Shown one piece after another: positions 22,497 through 30,966 of a stretch of DNA of 36,348 bases. Within the stretch, counting starts at the first letter, position 1, and each line of letters starts with the position of its first letter. The translations under genes were made by a program, and so were the position numbers. This stretch comes from Cryomorphaceae bacterium (GTDB lineage Bacteria; Bacteroidota; Bacteroidia; Flavobacteriales; Flavobacteriaceae): NCBI GenBank assembly GCA_018646865.1, contig JABGTW010000082.1, positions 1-36,348 on the forward strand. Direction: 5' to 3'. Below the pieces are notes generated by a model. The model was given only the letters and a program-made list of their open reading frames with translations, did no database searches and was not told where the DNA came from.

Positions 22497-23623
22497 TATT
22501 TTTTAATAGCAGAACATCCTACTAAGTTAGTGATTTCAACAATTTTTGTTGTTGGGAGTTCTTTGTTTCTTATCAGTAATTGTTCAACAACATTTTTTGA
22601 AATATTATCAAATATTTCAGATATTTCACTGGACTCTTGAAGTGAACCAGGTCTTCCAAAATCAGATGCTTCTCTAAGACTTTTAAAAAGTGGAATCTCA
22701 CCAAGAAAATTGATATTTAAATCTTTTGATAAATACTTAACACCAGCCTCTCCAAATATATAATGTTTTTCTTCAGTATCATCAGCTTTGAAATAAGCCA
22801 TATTTTCAACTAGTCCCAAAATAGGAACTGAAATATTATCTTGTTGAAACATTTTTATACCTCTTCTTGCATCAGCTAAAGCAACATTTTGAGGAGTACT
22901 AATTATTATTGAACCTGTTATTGGAAGAGATTGTACAAGGCTTAAATGAATGTCACCAGTACCTGGAGGTAGATCTAAAAACAAGAAGTCAAGTTCACCC
23001 CAATTTGTATCAAAAATCATTTGATTTAAAGCTTTCGAAGCCATTGGACCTCTCCAGACTACTGCCTGATCAAGCTTAGTGAAAAATCCAATTGACATAA
23101 TTTTTACTCCATAGCTTTCTATTGGCTCAATCTTTGATTCTCCATTAACTTTAATTGATTTTGGCACATATCCTTCTACATCCATCATAGTTGGAACAGA
23201 TGGGCCATAAATATCAGCATCTAATATCCCTACTTTGCAGCCTTTCTTAGCTAAAGTAGCAGCTAGATTAATAGTTAATGTTGATTTACCTACACCACCT
23301 TTTGCAGAAGACACGGCTATTATAGAATCAACTCCAGATATTTTTTTTGATTGAGAAGAAATTTTAGCGTCAACCTTCTCAATTTTTACATTGATATTAA
23401 TTTTAGCTTTTTCATAGATATCAGTGTGAATAATTTTCATTATATCAACCTCTAATTTTTTTCTAGCTTGAAGTGTTGGATTACTCAGAATTAAATCAAT
23501 ATCAACCTGATCTCCAAAGACTTGAATATTCTTTAAGATACCTGAAGCAACAATGTTTTCAGAAGATCCTGAAATGTTAACATTTTCAAGTGTTTTTTTG
23601 ATGTTTATTTTAGTTAATTCCAT
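22496..23623 (-). CDS. Mrp/ApbC family Fe-S cluster carrier ATPase
   Basis: 375 aa from the ATG at 23623. An upstream TTG at 23641 would add six residues (MCHKIH) but lies within the predicted promoter and is rejected. N-terminal MIP18/DUF59-like domain (about 1-85), then a ParA/MinD-type ATPase with deviant Walker A SSAKGGVGKST (about 106-116), DADIYGPSVP, LDLPPGTGD and ENMAYF. The CxxC that E. coli Mrp uses to bridge a cluster between subunits is absent: NMAYFKADDTEEKHYIFG holds no cysteine. That is the usual state in Bacteroidota as I recall. The nifU gene next door may supply the cluster ligands. Confidence 0.9.
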   Translation of the reverse strand: MELTKINIKKTLENVNISGSSENIVASGILKNIQVFGDQVDIDLILSNPTLQARKKLEVDIMKIIHTDIYEKAKININVKIEKVDAKISSQSKKISGVDSIIAVSSAKGGVGKSTLTINLAATLAKKGCKVGILDADIYGPSVPTMMDVEGYVPKSIKVNGESKIEPIESYGVKIMSIGFFTKLDQAVVWRGPMASKALNQMIFDTNWGELDFLFLDLPPGTGDIHLSLVQSLPITGSIIISTPQNVALADARRGIKMFQQDNISVPILGLVENMAYFKADDTEEKHYIFGEAGVKYLSKDLNINFLGEIPLFKSLREASDFGRPGSLQESSEISEIFDNISKNVVEQLLIRNKELPTTKIVEITNLVGCSAIKK

Positions 23624-23638
23624 ATGTATTTTATGACA

Positions 23639-23646
23639 CAAATATA
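23639..23646 (-). promoter_or_regulatory. Putative Bacteroidetes -7 box upstream of mrp
   Basis: The minus strand reads TATATTTG, an exact TANNTTTG match, ending 15 bases before the chosen mrp ATG. This would give a leader under 12 bases and supports the ATG at 23623 over the upstream TTG. No clear -33 box is seen. Confidence 0.4.
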
Positions 23647-23687
23647 GTAGTAAGTAATAACTTTAAATCTTAAAATTTTAATAATTA

Positions 23688-24002
23688 TTAAGGCTTCCAA
23701 AGTTTTTTTTCAAAGTCAATTACTCTATCATCGTCAACTATAATTCCCTCATTTTCTAACAATTGTCTCATTAAATCGAATCCCTTAAAGTGATTTTTGC
23801 CAGTTAAATATCCTTTCCTGTTAACTACTCTATGAGAAGGAATTGACGAATCATTATGACAAGCATTAAGAGCCCAACCTACAGTTCTTGCACTTAGGGT
23901 TGTTCCAAGTTTAGTTGCGATTAAACCATATGTTGTAACTCTGCCCGCAGGGATAGTCTTGACAACTTCATAAACTTTTGAAAAAAAATCTGTTTTACTC
24001 AT
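23688..24002 (-). CDS. Alkyltransferase-like (MGMT family) protein without the acceptor cysteine
   Basis: 104 aa, the DNA-binding domain of O6-alkylguanine-DNA alkyltransferase only. TIPAGRVTTYGLIA (about 17-30), the Arg-finger helix SARTVGWAL (37-45) and the active-site motif are kept, but that motif reads I-P-Ser56-H-R-V rather than PCHRV. The methyl-accepting Cys is therefore missing, so it cannot repair by direct transfer. Alkyltransferase-like proteins bind O6-alkylguanine and recruit nucleotide excision repair. It overlaps the histidine kinase gene by 4 bases (ATGA) and has no obvious link to it. Confidence 0.9.
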   Translation of the reverse strand: MSKTDFFSKVYEVVKTIPAGRVTTYGLIATKLGTTLSARTVGWALNACHNDSSIPSHRVVNRKGYLTGKNHFKGFDLMRQLLENEGIIVDDDRVIDFEKKLWKP

Positions 24003-25072
24003 AAAAAATTAATAGAAGTTTTTGGCTTTTGTAAAGTGAAAGAAAATTCTGTTCCAACACCAATTTTACTTTTAACAAAAATCTGTTCCTTATGTGCTTC
24101 AATAATATGTTTAACAATTGACAATCCAAGACCTGAACCACCCTTTTTCCTAGATCTATTTTTATCAATTCTATAAAATCTTTCGAATAAACGAGGTAAA
24201 TGTTCTTTTTCAATTCCTTCTCCATCATCAATTACTTTAATAATTACCTTTTCTTTATTAAAGTCCTCAACAAGAACCTTTGTATAACCATTATTAGATC
24301 CATATTTAATCGAATTCACAACTAAATTTGTTAGAACTTGAAGAATTCTTTCTTGGTCTGCATAGACATATGTAGGAGTAATATTATCTTTCTCATATTG
24401 AAGTGTAATATTGTTTTTCTCAGATTCAAATTCCATTAATTCAAAAACATTTTCAACCAGTTCATAAATATTAAAATCAGATTTGTCAACAGTTTTAATT
24501 CCAGATTCAAATTGAGTTATTAAATCTAAGTCTTTAACAATTGAAATAAGCCTATCAACACCTTTAGCTGCTCTTTTTAAATATTTTTCTCTTACTTTTT
24601 TATCTTTCATAGCACCTTCAACTAGAGTTAAAATATATCCTTGGATTGTAAATAAAGGTGTTTTTAACTCGTGTGATATATTACCAAGGAATTCTCTTCT
24701 ATAATTTTCTTGATTTTTTAAAACATTTATTTCTGATCTCCTTTCTCTGGCTTTTGTTATAATTTCATCTGTAATTATTTCTAAATTTTTATCTTCAGAA
24801 AAATCTTTTACAATTTCTGGATTTAATTCATTTAATATTTTAGACACACGAATTCTTATATATTTTCTAATATATATTTCAATAGTTATTCTAACTATTA
24901 TAAAAAGAATTAAAAAGTACAAGACACTATTTAACAAAGCTTGATTTCCTGAATCTGAATTAGATGAAATAAATTGAAAAAAAATAAGTTCTAAAATAAA
25001 TGCAAATAGAGTAATGTATAAAGATGCTCTAAAAGCTTGAGGATTAGATTTAAATTTAAAAGGTAATTTCAT
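23999..25072 (-). CDS. Sensor histidine kinase, PhoR-like
   Basis: 357 aa. Two transmembrane helices near the N-terminus (about 17-37 and 48-68) with a very short outside loop of about ten residues, then a linker, the HisKA domain with phospho-acceptor His134 in GNISHELKTP, and a HATPase_c domain with N-box NLVVNSIKYGSNN, G1 DDGEGI, F-box RLFERFYR and G2 GGSGLGLSIVK. No PAS domain is seen. The tiny periplasmic loop suggests sensing in the membrane or through a partner such as a Pst transporter. It starts where the response regulator ends (1-base overlap), so the pair is co-expressed. Confidence 0.93.
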   Translation of the reverse strand: MKLPFKFKSNPQAFRASLYITLFAFILELIFFQFISSNSDSGNQALLNSVLYFLILFIIVRITIEIYIRKYIRIRVSKILNELNPEIVKDFSEDKNLEIITDEIITKARERRSEINVLKNQENYRREFLGNISHELKTPLFTIQGYILTLVEGAMKDKKVREKYLKRAAKGVDRLISIVKDLDLITQFESGIKTVDKSDFNIYELVENVFELMEFESEKNNITLQYEKDNITPTYVYADQERILQVLTNLVVNSIKYGSNNGYTKVLVEDFNKEKVIIKVIDDGEGIEKEHLPRLFERFYRIDKNRSRKKGGSGLGLSIVKHIIEAHKEQIFVKSKIGVGTEFSFTLQKPKTSINFL

Positions 25073-25761
25073 TATTCAATTACAAACTTATAGCCAACAC
25101 CTTTGACTGTTTTAAAATATTTATCCCCTATTTTTTCTCTTAGTTTTCTGATGTGAACATCAATAGTTCTATCACCCACAATAACTTCACCTCCCCAAAC
25201 CATTTCCATAATTTTATCTCTTTTAAAAACTTTATCAGGTTTTGAAGCGAGTAAATAAAGAAGCTCAAATTCTTTTCTAGGTAAGTTAAGAGTCTTGTCA
25301 GCTATATATACTTTGTATTTTTCTCTATCTATTTTGATATCTTTAAATTCAATTTCATTAAGATCGATTTCACTAACTTTTTTTAATCTTCTTAATAGAC
25401 CTTTAACCTTAGATACTAAGACTTTGGGTTTAACAGGTTTTGTTACATAATCATCTGCTCCTGCTTCATATGCAGCAACATGAGAGTAGTCTTCACCTCT
25501 AGCAGTTAAAAACATTATTATTGTGTCATTAAATTTTTGATCTGCTCTAAGTTTTTCGCATGCTTCAATACCATCCATATTAGGCATCATAACATCCATA
25601 ATTATAAGATTTGGATTTATTTCATTTGCTTTTAAAATGGCAGACACACCATCATTAGCAGTATATACTTTATAACCCTCATTAGATAGATTATATTTTA
25701 TAATTTCTAAGATATCAGGCTCATCATCAACACAAAGAATTGTTATATCTGATTTTTTCAT
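25072..25761 (-). CDS. OmpR/PhoB-family response regulator
   Basis: 229 aa. Receiver domain (about 5-120) with acidic pocket Asp12/Asp13, phospho-acceptor Asp56 in IIMDVMMPNMDG, Thr in FLTARGE and Lys in YVTKPVKP. C-terminal winged-helix domain (about 133-228) with NLPRKEFELLYLLASKP, GDRTIDVHIRKLREKIG and TVKGVGYKF. It is paired with the adjacent kinase. In Flavobacteria this pair is usually annotated PhoB/PhoR or RprX/RprY-like; a phosphate role is plausible but no pst genes are in the window. Confidence 0.94.
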   Translation of the reverse strand: MKKSDITILCVDDEPDILEIIKYNLSNEGYKVYTANDGVSAILKANEINPNLIIMDVMMPNMDGIEACEKLRADQKFNDTIIMFLTARGEDYSHVAAYEAGADDYVTKPVKPKVLVSKVKGLLRRLKKVSEIDLNEIEFKDIKIDREKYKVYIADKTLNLPRKEFELLYLLASKPDKVFKRDKIMEMVWGGEVIVGDRTIDVHIRKLREKIGDKYFKTVKGVGYKFVIE

Positions 25762-25829
25762 CTTATCTAATTTAGTAATTAAAAAAATATCAGAATAAAA
25801 TAAATGGTTAATTAAAGGTTGCTAAAAAA

Positions 25830-27122
25830 TCAGTTGAAAATTACCAAATAATAATTTTTTCTACCTCTTTGAAGTAAAACATACTTATTATTAATTAAAT
25901 CAGTTTTCGAAACTTTATAAGTTTCTGAAATTTTATTTTTATTAACAGAGATAGAGTTTTCTTTAAGTGATCTTCTAGCTTCACTTATAGACTCAAGGAA
26001 ATTTGTGTGTGAAGCTAATAGATTTTCAATCTCTATTTCATTTGAAAGCTTTTCTAAAGAAATAGTTGAACTTGGAACTCCCTCAAATATTTCATTAAAA
26101 GTGTTTTCATCAAGAGATTCTAAATCTTCCTTACTTGATTTTCCAAAAAGAACTTTTGATGCCTTAATAGCATTCTTTAAATCATTTTCACCATGCACCA
26201 TTACAGTTACAATCTCAGCTATTTTATTTTGAAGTAATCTTCTAGACTTATCATTATTATGTTCTAGAATAAGACCTTCAACCTCATCTTTTGAAAGAAA
26301 TGTGAAAACTTTAATATAATTAACAGCATCTTCATCAGTTATGTTAAGCCAGTATTGATAAAATTTATAAACTGAGGTTTTGTTTTTGTCAAGCCAAATA
26401 TTACCACCTTCTGATTTACCAAACTTTGATCCATCAGATTTTTTAATTAATGGACAAGTCATAGCAAAAGCTTTCTTGTTTTCTTTTCTTCTTATAAGCT
26501 CAGTCCCAGTAGTAATGTTACCCCATTGATCACTTCCTCCCATTTGAAGAGTACAGTTCATTTCTTTATATAAGTGTAAAAAATCATATCCCTGGATGAG
26601 TTGATATGTGAACTCAGTAAATGACATTCCCTGAGTCGTATCTTTTGAAATTCTTTTTTTAACCGATTCCTTACCCATCATATAATTTACAGTAATATGT
26701 TTTCCAATATCTCTTGAAAAATCAATAATTGAAAATTTACTCATCCAATCATAATTATTTACTAATAAGGCCTTATTAGATATACTGGACTTAAAATCTA
26801 AAAATTTTTCAAACTGAAGCTTTAATTTCTTTTCATTGTGTTTTAAAATTTTCTTGTCAAGTAAATTTCTTTCGTCAGATTTTCCAGATGGATCTCCTAT
26901 CATTCCTGTTGCACCTCCCAAAAGTACTATTGGAGTATGGCCAGCATTTTGAAAATGCTTTAAAATAAATATTGGCACTAAACTACCTATATGAAGTGAA
27001 TCAGATGTTGGATCAAATCCAATATATCCAACTGTTTTATTTTTTGATAAATGCTCTTCAGTTCCAGGAATTACATCATGTAGCATTCCTCTCCATTTTA
27101 ACTCTTTAATAAATTCTTTCAT
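25830..27122 (-). CDS. tyrS: Tyrosyl-tRNA synthetase
   Basis: 430 aa class I aminoacyl-tRNA synthetase. HIGH motif His44-Ile-Gly-Ser in DSLHIGSLVP. KMSKS-type loop KFGKS at 233-237. Tyr-specific stretches GYIGFDPTSDS (about 32-42), YQLIQGYDFLHL (about 173-184) and MGGSDQWGN (194-202). A C-terminal S4-like RNA-binding domain covers about 365-430. It charges tRNA-Tyr, a partial copy of which seems to lie at the other end of the window. Its ATG overlaps the stop of the DUF4296 gene by one base. Confidence 0.96.
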   Translation of the reverse strand: MKEFIKELKWRGMLHDVIPGTEEHLSKNKTVGYIGFDPTSDSLHIGSLVPIFILKHFQNAGHTPIVLLGGATGMIGDPSGKSDERNLLDKKILKHNEKKLKLQFEKFLDFKSSISNKALLVNNYDWMSKFSIIDFSRDIGKHITVNYMMGKESVKKRISKDTTQGMSFTEFTYQLIQGYDFLHLYKEMNCTLQMGGSDQWGNITTGTELIRRKENKKAFAMTCPLIKKSDGSKFGKSEGGNIWLDKNKTSVYKFYQYWLNITDEDAVNYIKVFTFLSKDEVEGLILEHNNDKSRRLLQNKIAEIVTVMVHGENDLKNAIKASKVLFGKSSKEDLESLDENTFNEIFEGVPSSTISLEKLSNEIEIENLLASHTNFLESISEARRSLKENSISVNKNKISETYKVSKTDLINNKYVLLQRGRKNYYLVIFN

Positions 27123-27439
27123 TACTTAATATTCTTTAAACTATCTATAGATTTGAGAATCCTTTTTTTCACATTTGAATAGATATTAAAATGAATTTTA
27201 GGATTTCTAGAGTAATATAGCTCACTTTCATAAAACTGTAGACTATCAATATCATATTTTTTATAAATTAACTCATCACTCAATAAGTTATTATCAATTT
27301 TTAAGTCATAACTACTAGATGCATTCAGAATCATTATATCAAAAATAATACTTTCCATTTTTTCTTCACTTATTAGATTCTCTGGAACATCAGTAGAACA
27401 TCCAAGTAACAAAATAAAAAATATCAAATATTTTTTCAT
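27122..27439 (-). CDS. DUF4296 family lipoprotein
   Basis: 105 aa. A lipoprotein signal peptide is clear: MKKYLIFFILLLGCS, lipobox LLGC with Cys14. The rest is a helical domain (about 25-100) with the DUF4296 pattern: IISEEKM-like, DIMILNAS, YKKYDIDSLQFYESELYYSRNP, and a K-rich tail. The family is restricted to Bacteroidota and has no known function. It lies between pyrC (overlap ATGA) and tyrS (1-base overlap). The dihydroorotase-DUF4296 adjacency is frequent in Flavobacteria, which helps the assignment. Confidence 0.85.
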   Translation of the reverse strand: MKKYLIFFILLLGCSTDVPENLISEEKMESIIFDIMILNASSSYDLKIDNNLLSDELIYKKYDIDSLQFYESELYYSRNPKIHFNIYSNVKKRILKSIDSLKNIK

Positions 27440-28773
27440 CTTTTAAAAGTTAATTTTTTTCCTTGAGGAGTTGAATTTATTTTTCCATCAGTATAAGCAA
27501 CTTTACCATTAACTATAGTTTTATTAATTGAATAATTAAACTTTACACCTTCAAATGGAGACCAACCACATTTATATAGAAGTGAGTCTTTGGTGACTGA
27601 TGTTGAAGAATTAGGATCAATAAGAACAATATCAGCATAATAATCTTCTCTCAAAAAACCTCTTTTATTTATCTCAAATATAATTGCTGGGTTATGTGAA
27701 ATTTTTTCTACAATTTTTTCAATAGAAACCCCATAGTTGTTACAGTTTTGTAGAAGAGACAAAATAGTATGTTGAATCATAGGACCTCCAGAGGGACAAC
27801 TTAAATACTTATTGTTTTTTTCCTCTTCTGTATGAGGTGCATGATCTGAAGCAATAATATCAATTCTATCATCATTAATTGCAGTCCATAAAGCATCTCT
27901 ATCATTTTGTGATTTTATCGCAGGGTTCCACTTTATTTTTGAACCTAAATTTTTATAATCATCGTCAGTAAACCATAAATGATGAGCGCAAACTTCAGCA
28001 GTTATATTTTTATCTTTCAATTGAATATTATTATCAAATAGATTAAGCTCTTTTGCAGTTGAAATATGAAACACATTTAATCTAGCGCCAGTTTTTTTTG
28101 CCAATTTAACAGCAAAATCAGAACTTTTAAAGCATGCCTTTTCACTTCTTATTTTTGGATGAATTTCTATTGGAATATCCTCTCCATATAAGTCAGTATA
28201 ATAGTCAGTATTATCTTTTATAGTTTGTTCATCTTCACAATGTGCAGATATTGGTAATGATGTACTCATGAAGATATTCTCAATAGCTTCACGATTGTCA
28301 ATTAACATTTTTCCAGTTGAAGATCCTAAAAAAAGCTTAATACCTGCAACTTCTGATTTATCAATTTTTTTTATCTCATCAATGTTATCATTTGTTCCTC
28401 CAAACATGAATGAAAAATTAGCAAATGAATTATTTGAAGCATTTTTAATCTTATTATTAAATTCTTCAATAGTAGTAGTGTTGGGAATTGTATTAGGCAT
28501 CTCAATGTATGAAGTAACCCCACCAGCAATTGCAGCTTTTGATTCTGTACTTATATCTCCTTTATGAGTGAGGCCTGGTTCGCGAAAATGAACTTGATCA
28601 TCAATCATACCAGGGATTACTAAAAATCCATTAGCATTAATGGTTTCAACTTCATTATTTAATTTAATTCCTACACCAATTTTTTTAATAAATTCACCTT
28701 CAATGTAAATATCTTCTATAGATCTTTTACCTTCATTTATAATTGTTGCATCTTTTATAAGAAGTTTATTCAT
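27436..28773 (-). CDS. pyrC: Dihydroorotase
   Basis: 445 aa amidohydrolase, type I DHOase/allantoinase-like. It interconverts carbamoyl-aspartate and dihydroorotate in pyrimidine synthesis. Metal and substrate features: DDQVHFREPG (Gln60, His62, Arg64), the carbamylated Lys in VAGIKLFLGSSTG, His in SAHCEDE, His in NVFHIST, and Asp in SDHAPHT. The first His of the usual HxH is Gln; flavobacterial DHOases commonly show this DDQVHFREPG form, so it does not mean loss of function. It overlaps the dpm1-like gene and the DUF4296 gene by 4 bases each. Confidence 0.93.
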   Translation of the reverse strand: MNKLLIKDATIINEGKRSIEDIYIEGEFIKKIGVGIKLNNEVETINANGFLVIPGMIDDQVHFREPGLTHKGDISTESKAAIAGGVTSYIEMPNTIPNTTTIEEFNNKIKNASNNSFANFSFMFGGTNDNIDEIKKIDKSEVAGIKLFLGSSTGKMLIDNREAIENIFMSTSLPISAHCEDEQTIKDNTDYYTDLYGEDIPIEIHPKIRSEKACFKSSDFAVKLAKKTGARLNVFHISTAKELNLFDNNIQLKDKNITAEVCAHHLWFTDDDYKNLGSKIKWNPAIKSQNDRDALWTAINDDRIDIIASDHAPHTEEEKNNKYLSCPSGGPMIQHTILSLLQNCNNYGVSIEKIVEKISHNPAIIFEINKRGFLREDYYADIVLIDPNSSTSVTKDSLLYKCGWSPFEGVKFNYSINKTIVNGKVAYTDGKINSTPQGKKLTFKR

Positions 28774-29498
28774 TTTTTTTTAAATAACGAGTCTAACTTT
28801 AATTTGATTACACCTGTAATAGCCTCTAAAATAATATTTTTATTCATTTTTGATTTTCCCGATATTCTATTTACAAACACTATTTGATGTTCTTTTAATT
28901 TAAAATTTTTTTTCCATAATTTGAATTTCATTTCGATTTGAAATGCATATCCATTAAATTTTATGTTATTCAAGTTTAAAGATAATAAAGCTTTGTTGGT
29001 ATACCCTACAAATCCAGATGTTGCATCTTTTACTTTCATCCCTGTTATTATTCTAACATAAAGATTTGCAAAATAGGAAAGAAAAATTCTTGAAAGAGGC
29101 CAATTAACTACACTTATTCCTTCTAAGTACCTAGAACCTATAGCGACGTCATAGTTTTTATCAATAAGTAAATCTTTAAGATTTATTAATTCATTTGGAT
29201 TATGGGATAAATCAGCATCCATTTCAAAAATATATGCATATTCTTTTTTTAATGCCCACTTAAATCCCTCTATATATGCTGATCCCAGTCCTAATTTCTG
29301 ATCTCTAATTATAAGAAAAATTCTATTGGTGTGCTTTTTTTTTAATTCAGAAACGACATTAGAAGTACCATCAGGAGAGTTATCATCAACAACCAAAATG
29401 TGATTTAAATCTTTTAATTGAAGAATTTTATTAATAATAACTTCAATGTTTTCAGATTCATTATAAGTTGGTATGATAATTAAACTGTTGCCTTTCAT
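28770..29498 (-). CDS. Polyprenol-phosphate mannosyltransferase-like glycosyltransferase (GT2)
   Basis: 242 aa GT-A glycosyltransferase, soluble Dpm1 type without C-terminal membrane helices. ILVVDDNSPDGTSNVV (about 34-49), DxD-type FEMDADLSHNP (Asp94, Asp96) and GSRYLEG are visible, and ATSGFVGYTNKAL is near the acceptor site. It loads a sugar (mannose or glucose) from a nucleotide sugar to polyprenyl phosphate at the membrane. First gene of the run dpm1-pyrC-DUF4296-tyrS, divergent from the DUF4271 gene with only 49 bases between. Confidence 0.9.
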   Translation of the reverse strand: MKGNSLIIIPTYNESENIEVIINKILQLKDLNHILVVDDNSPDGTSNVVSELKKKHTNRIFLIIRDQKLGLGSAYIEGFKWALKKEYAYIFEMDADLSHNPNELINLKDLLIDKNYDVAIGSRYLEGISVVNWPLSRIFLSYFANLYVRIITGMKVKDATSGFVGYTNKALLSLNLNNIKFNGYAFQIEMKFKLWKKNFKLKEHQIVFVNRISGKSKMNKNIILEAITGVIKLKLDSLFKKK

Positions 29499-29518
29499 TT
29501 TATTATCTAGTTATTCCA

Positions 29519-29526
29519 TAATTTTG
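29519..29526 (+). promoter_or_regulatory. Putative Bacteroidetes -7 box upstream of DUF4271/hemD
   Basis: TAATTTTG matches TANNTTTG exactly. It sits 21 bases before the DUF4271 ATG in the 49-base divergent gap. No convincing -33 TTTG is seen at 19-21 bases. Confidence 0.35.
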
Positions 29527-29547
29527 CGATATATCAGAAGCTAACTA

Positions 29548-30216
29548 ATGATCCCAACTCAAGAAATAATCAGCATTTATATACTTACTTATATAGTAGT
29601 ATTTTATTTTTTCAGTGTCTTTCAAAGAGTAAAATTACTTTATTTATTTAGAAGTGCACGTTATCATTTTACTAAAATTTTCTATCCCTACAATTCAGAT
29701 GACCTTAGTATTTCTAAAATTAACTATCTACATTATTTCTATATATTCTTCTATATTCTTATTAATGGAGTAATTATAACCTATATAGTAGCTTTTACTG
29801 ATAGTGGAATATCTGAAACAGAGGGCTTAACTTTAATTCAGATTAAAGATTATTTTACAATTAATCTAATTGTATACATTGTTATTTTTATAAGATTCTT
29901 AATTATAAACTATGTGTTGGGTATGTTTTTAAGTAGTAAACTAAAATTTATTTTTTTTAAAAATTTTATACTAAATATTATTATTGGAAATTTAATGCTA
30001 ATAAATTTTATAGTGTACAACTTAAATTCTTTTTATGATTATAACTATCTAATAATCTCCACAATTTCACTGTTAGGACTTCATTTTTTCTTTCAAGCCA
30101 AGGTATATCTGAGTTATGTAAGTAAACTAGAAATAAAAAGTATAATGTATTTTATTTTGTATCTTTGTGCGTTCAAACTAGCCCCTTGGTTATGGTTATA
30201 TTCATCCCTGTTTTAA
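29548..30216 (+). CDS. DUF4271 family membrane protein
   Basis: 222 aa with about six hydrophobic helices and very high Ile/Phe/Tyr content. It fits the DUF4271 family: QRVKLLYLFRSARYHFTK near the N-terminus and APWLWLYSSLF at the C-terminus. The family is found in Bacteroidota directly before uroporphyrinogen-III synthase, as here (15 bases apart). Function unknown; a link to heme synthesis is only suggested by position. It starts with ATG, no SD. Confidence 0.82.
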   Translation: MIPTQEIISIYILTYIVVFYFFSVFQRVKLLYLFRSARYHFTKIFYPYNSDDLSISKINYLHYFYIFFYILINGVIITYIVAFTDSGISETEGLTLIQIKDYFTINLIVYIVIFIRFLIINYVLGMFLSSKLKFIFFKNFILNIIIGNLMLINFIVYNLNSFYDYNYLIISTISLLGLHFFFQAKVYLSYVSKLEIKSIMYFILYLCAFKLAPWLWLYSSLF

Positions 30217-30231
30217 ACCTAACATTTTACT

Positions 30232-30966
30232 ATGAGTGTTAAGACTATATTAATATCTCAGCCTAAGCCTACTAATGACAATTCTCCCTATTCTTCACTG
30301 ATTAGAAAGCATAAAGTCAAAATTGATTTTAGAAAATTTATTCACGTAGAAGGTCTAACCGCAAAAGAAGTTAGAGCTCAAAGAGTTGATTTTTCAAAAT
30401 TTCATAATGTTATTCTAACTAGCAGAAATTCTGTTGATCACTTTTTTAGAATTACTGAGGAAATGAGGTTTAAAGTTCCTGATAGAACTAAATATTTCTG
30501 CCAATCTGAAGCTGTAGCATTTTATCTTCAAAAATATGTAGTGTATAGAAAACGTAAAATCTATGTTGGTAATAATAACTTTAGAGATCTTGAAGCTACT
30601 TTTATCAAGTTTAACAAAGAAAGATTTTTAGCTCCTATTTCCGGAAGTTTAAACCCCGATATAATTAAAACATTAGATTCTTTTGAAATCTCATGGGATA
30701 GAGCACAGCTATACAAAACAGTTGTAAGTGACTTATCTGACCTGAGAGATGTATATTACGACATACTTGTATTCTTTAGTCCTCTAGGTATTGAATCGTT
30801 ATTTAAAAATTTTCCTGACTTTAAGCAAAATAAAACTCTCATTGCTGTTTACGGAAATACTACAGAAGAAGCTGCAAAGGCAAAGGGATTAAAAGTTGAT
30901 ATTAAGGCACCTACAGAGGTGTCTCCATCAATGGCAATGGCTATTGATAAATATATTAAAGGTTAA
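30232..30966 (+). CDS. hemD: Uroporphyrinogen-III synthase
   Basis: 244 aa, the length of HemD. It shows the usual weakly conserved bilobed pattern: ILISQPKPTNDNSPY at the start, NVILTSRNSVDHFF in lobe 1, ILVFFSPLGIESLF and LIAVYGNTTEEAAKAKGLKV in lobe 2, and ending in SPSMAMAIDKY. It cyclises hydroxymethylbilane to uroporphyrinogen III. HemD proteins are poorly conserved, so the call leans on the IAVYGNTTEEAAK motif and on the DUF4271 neighbour. Its stop shares the palindrome TTAA with the stop of the convergent metallopeptidase gene. Confidence 0.9.
   Translation: MSVKTILISQPKPTNDNSPYSSLIRKHKVKIDFRKFIHVEGLTAKEVRAQRVDFSKFHNVILTSRNSVDHFFRITEEMRFKVPDRTKYFCQSEAVAFYLQKYVVYRKRKIYVGNNNFRDLEATFIKFNKERFLAPISGSLNPDIIKTLDSFEISWDRAQLYKTVVSDLSDLRDVYYDILVFFSPLGIESLFKNFPDFKQNKTLIAVYGNTTEEAAKAKGLKVDIKAPTEVSPSMAMAIDKYIKG

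Noticed and set aside
23624-23641. TTG at 23641 as the mrp start
   Set aside because: It lies inside the predicted promoter -7 box. The ATG at 23623 gives the usual Mrp N-terminus.
23995-24231. A 78-aa frame inside the histidine kinase gene, and other long antisense frames such as 1985-2260, 8063-8413, 12445-12828 and 33925-34350
   Set aside because: They are shadows of well-identified genes, with no recognisable domains and with composition explained by the opposite strand.
27436-28773. Dihydroorotase as inactive because HxH is QxH (Gln60)
   Set aside because: The DDQVHFREPG form is, as I recall, the normal one in flavobacterial dihydroorotases, and all other metal and substrate residues are present.
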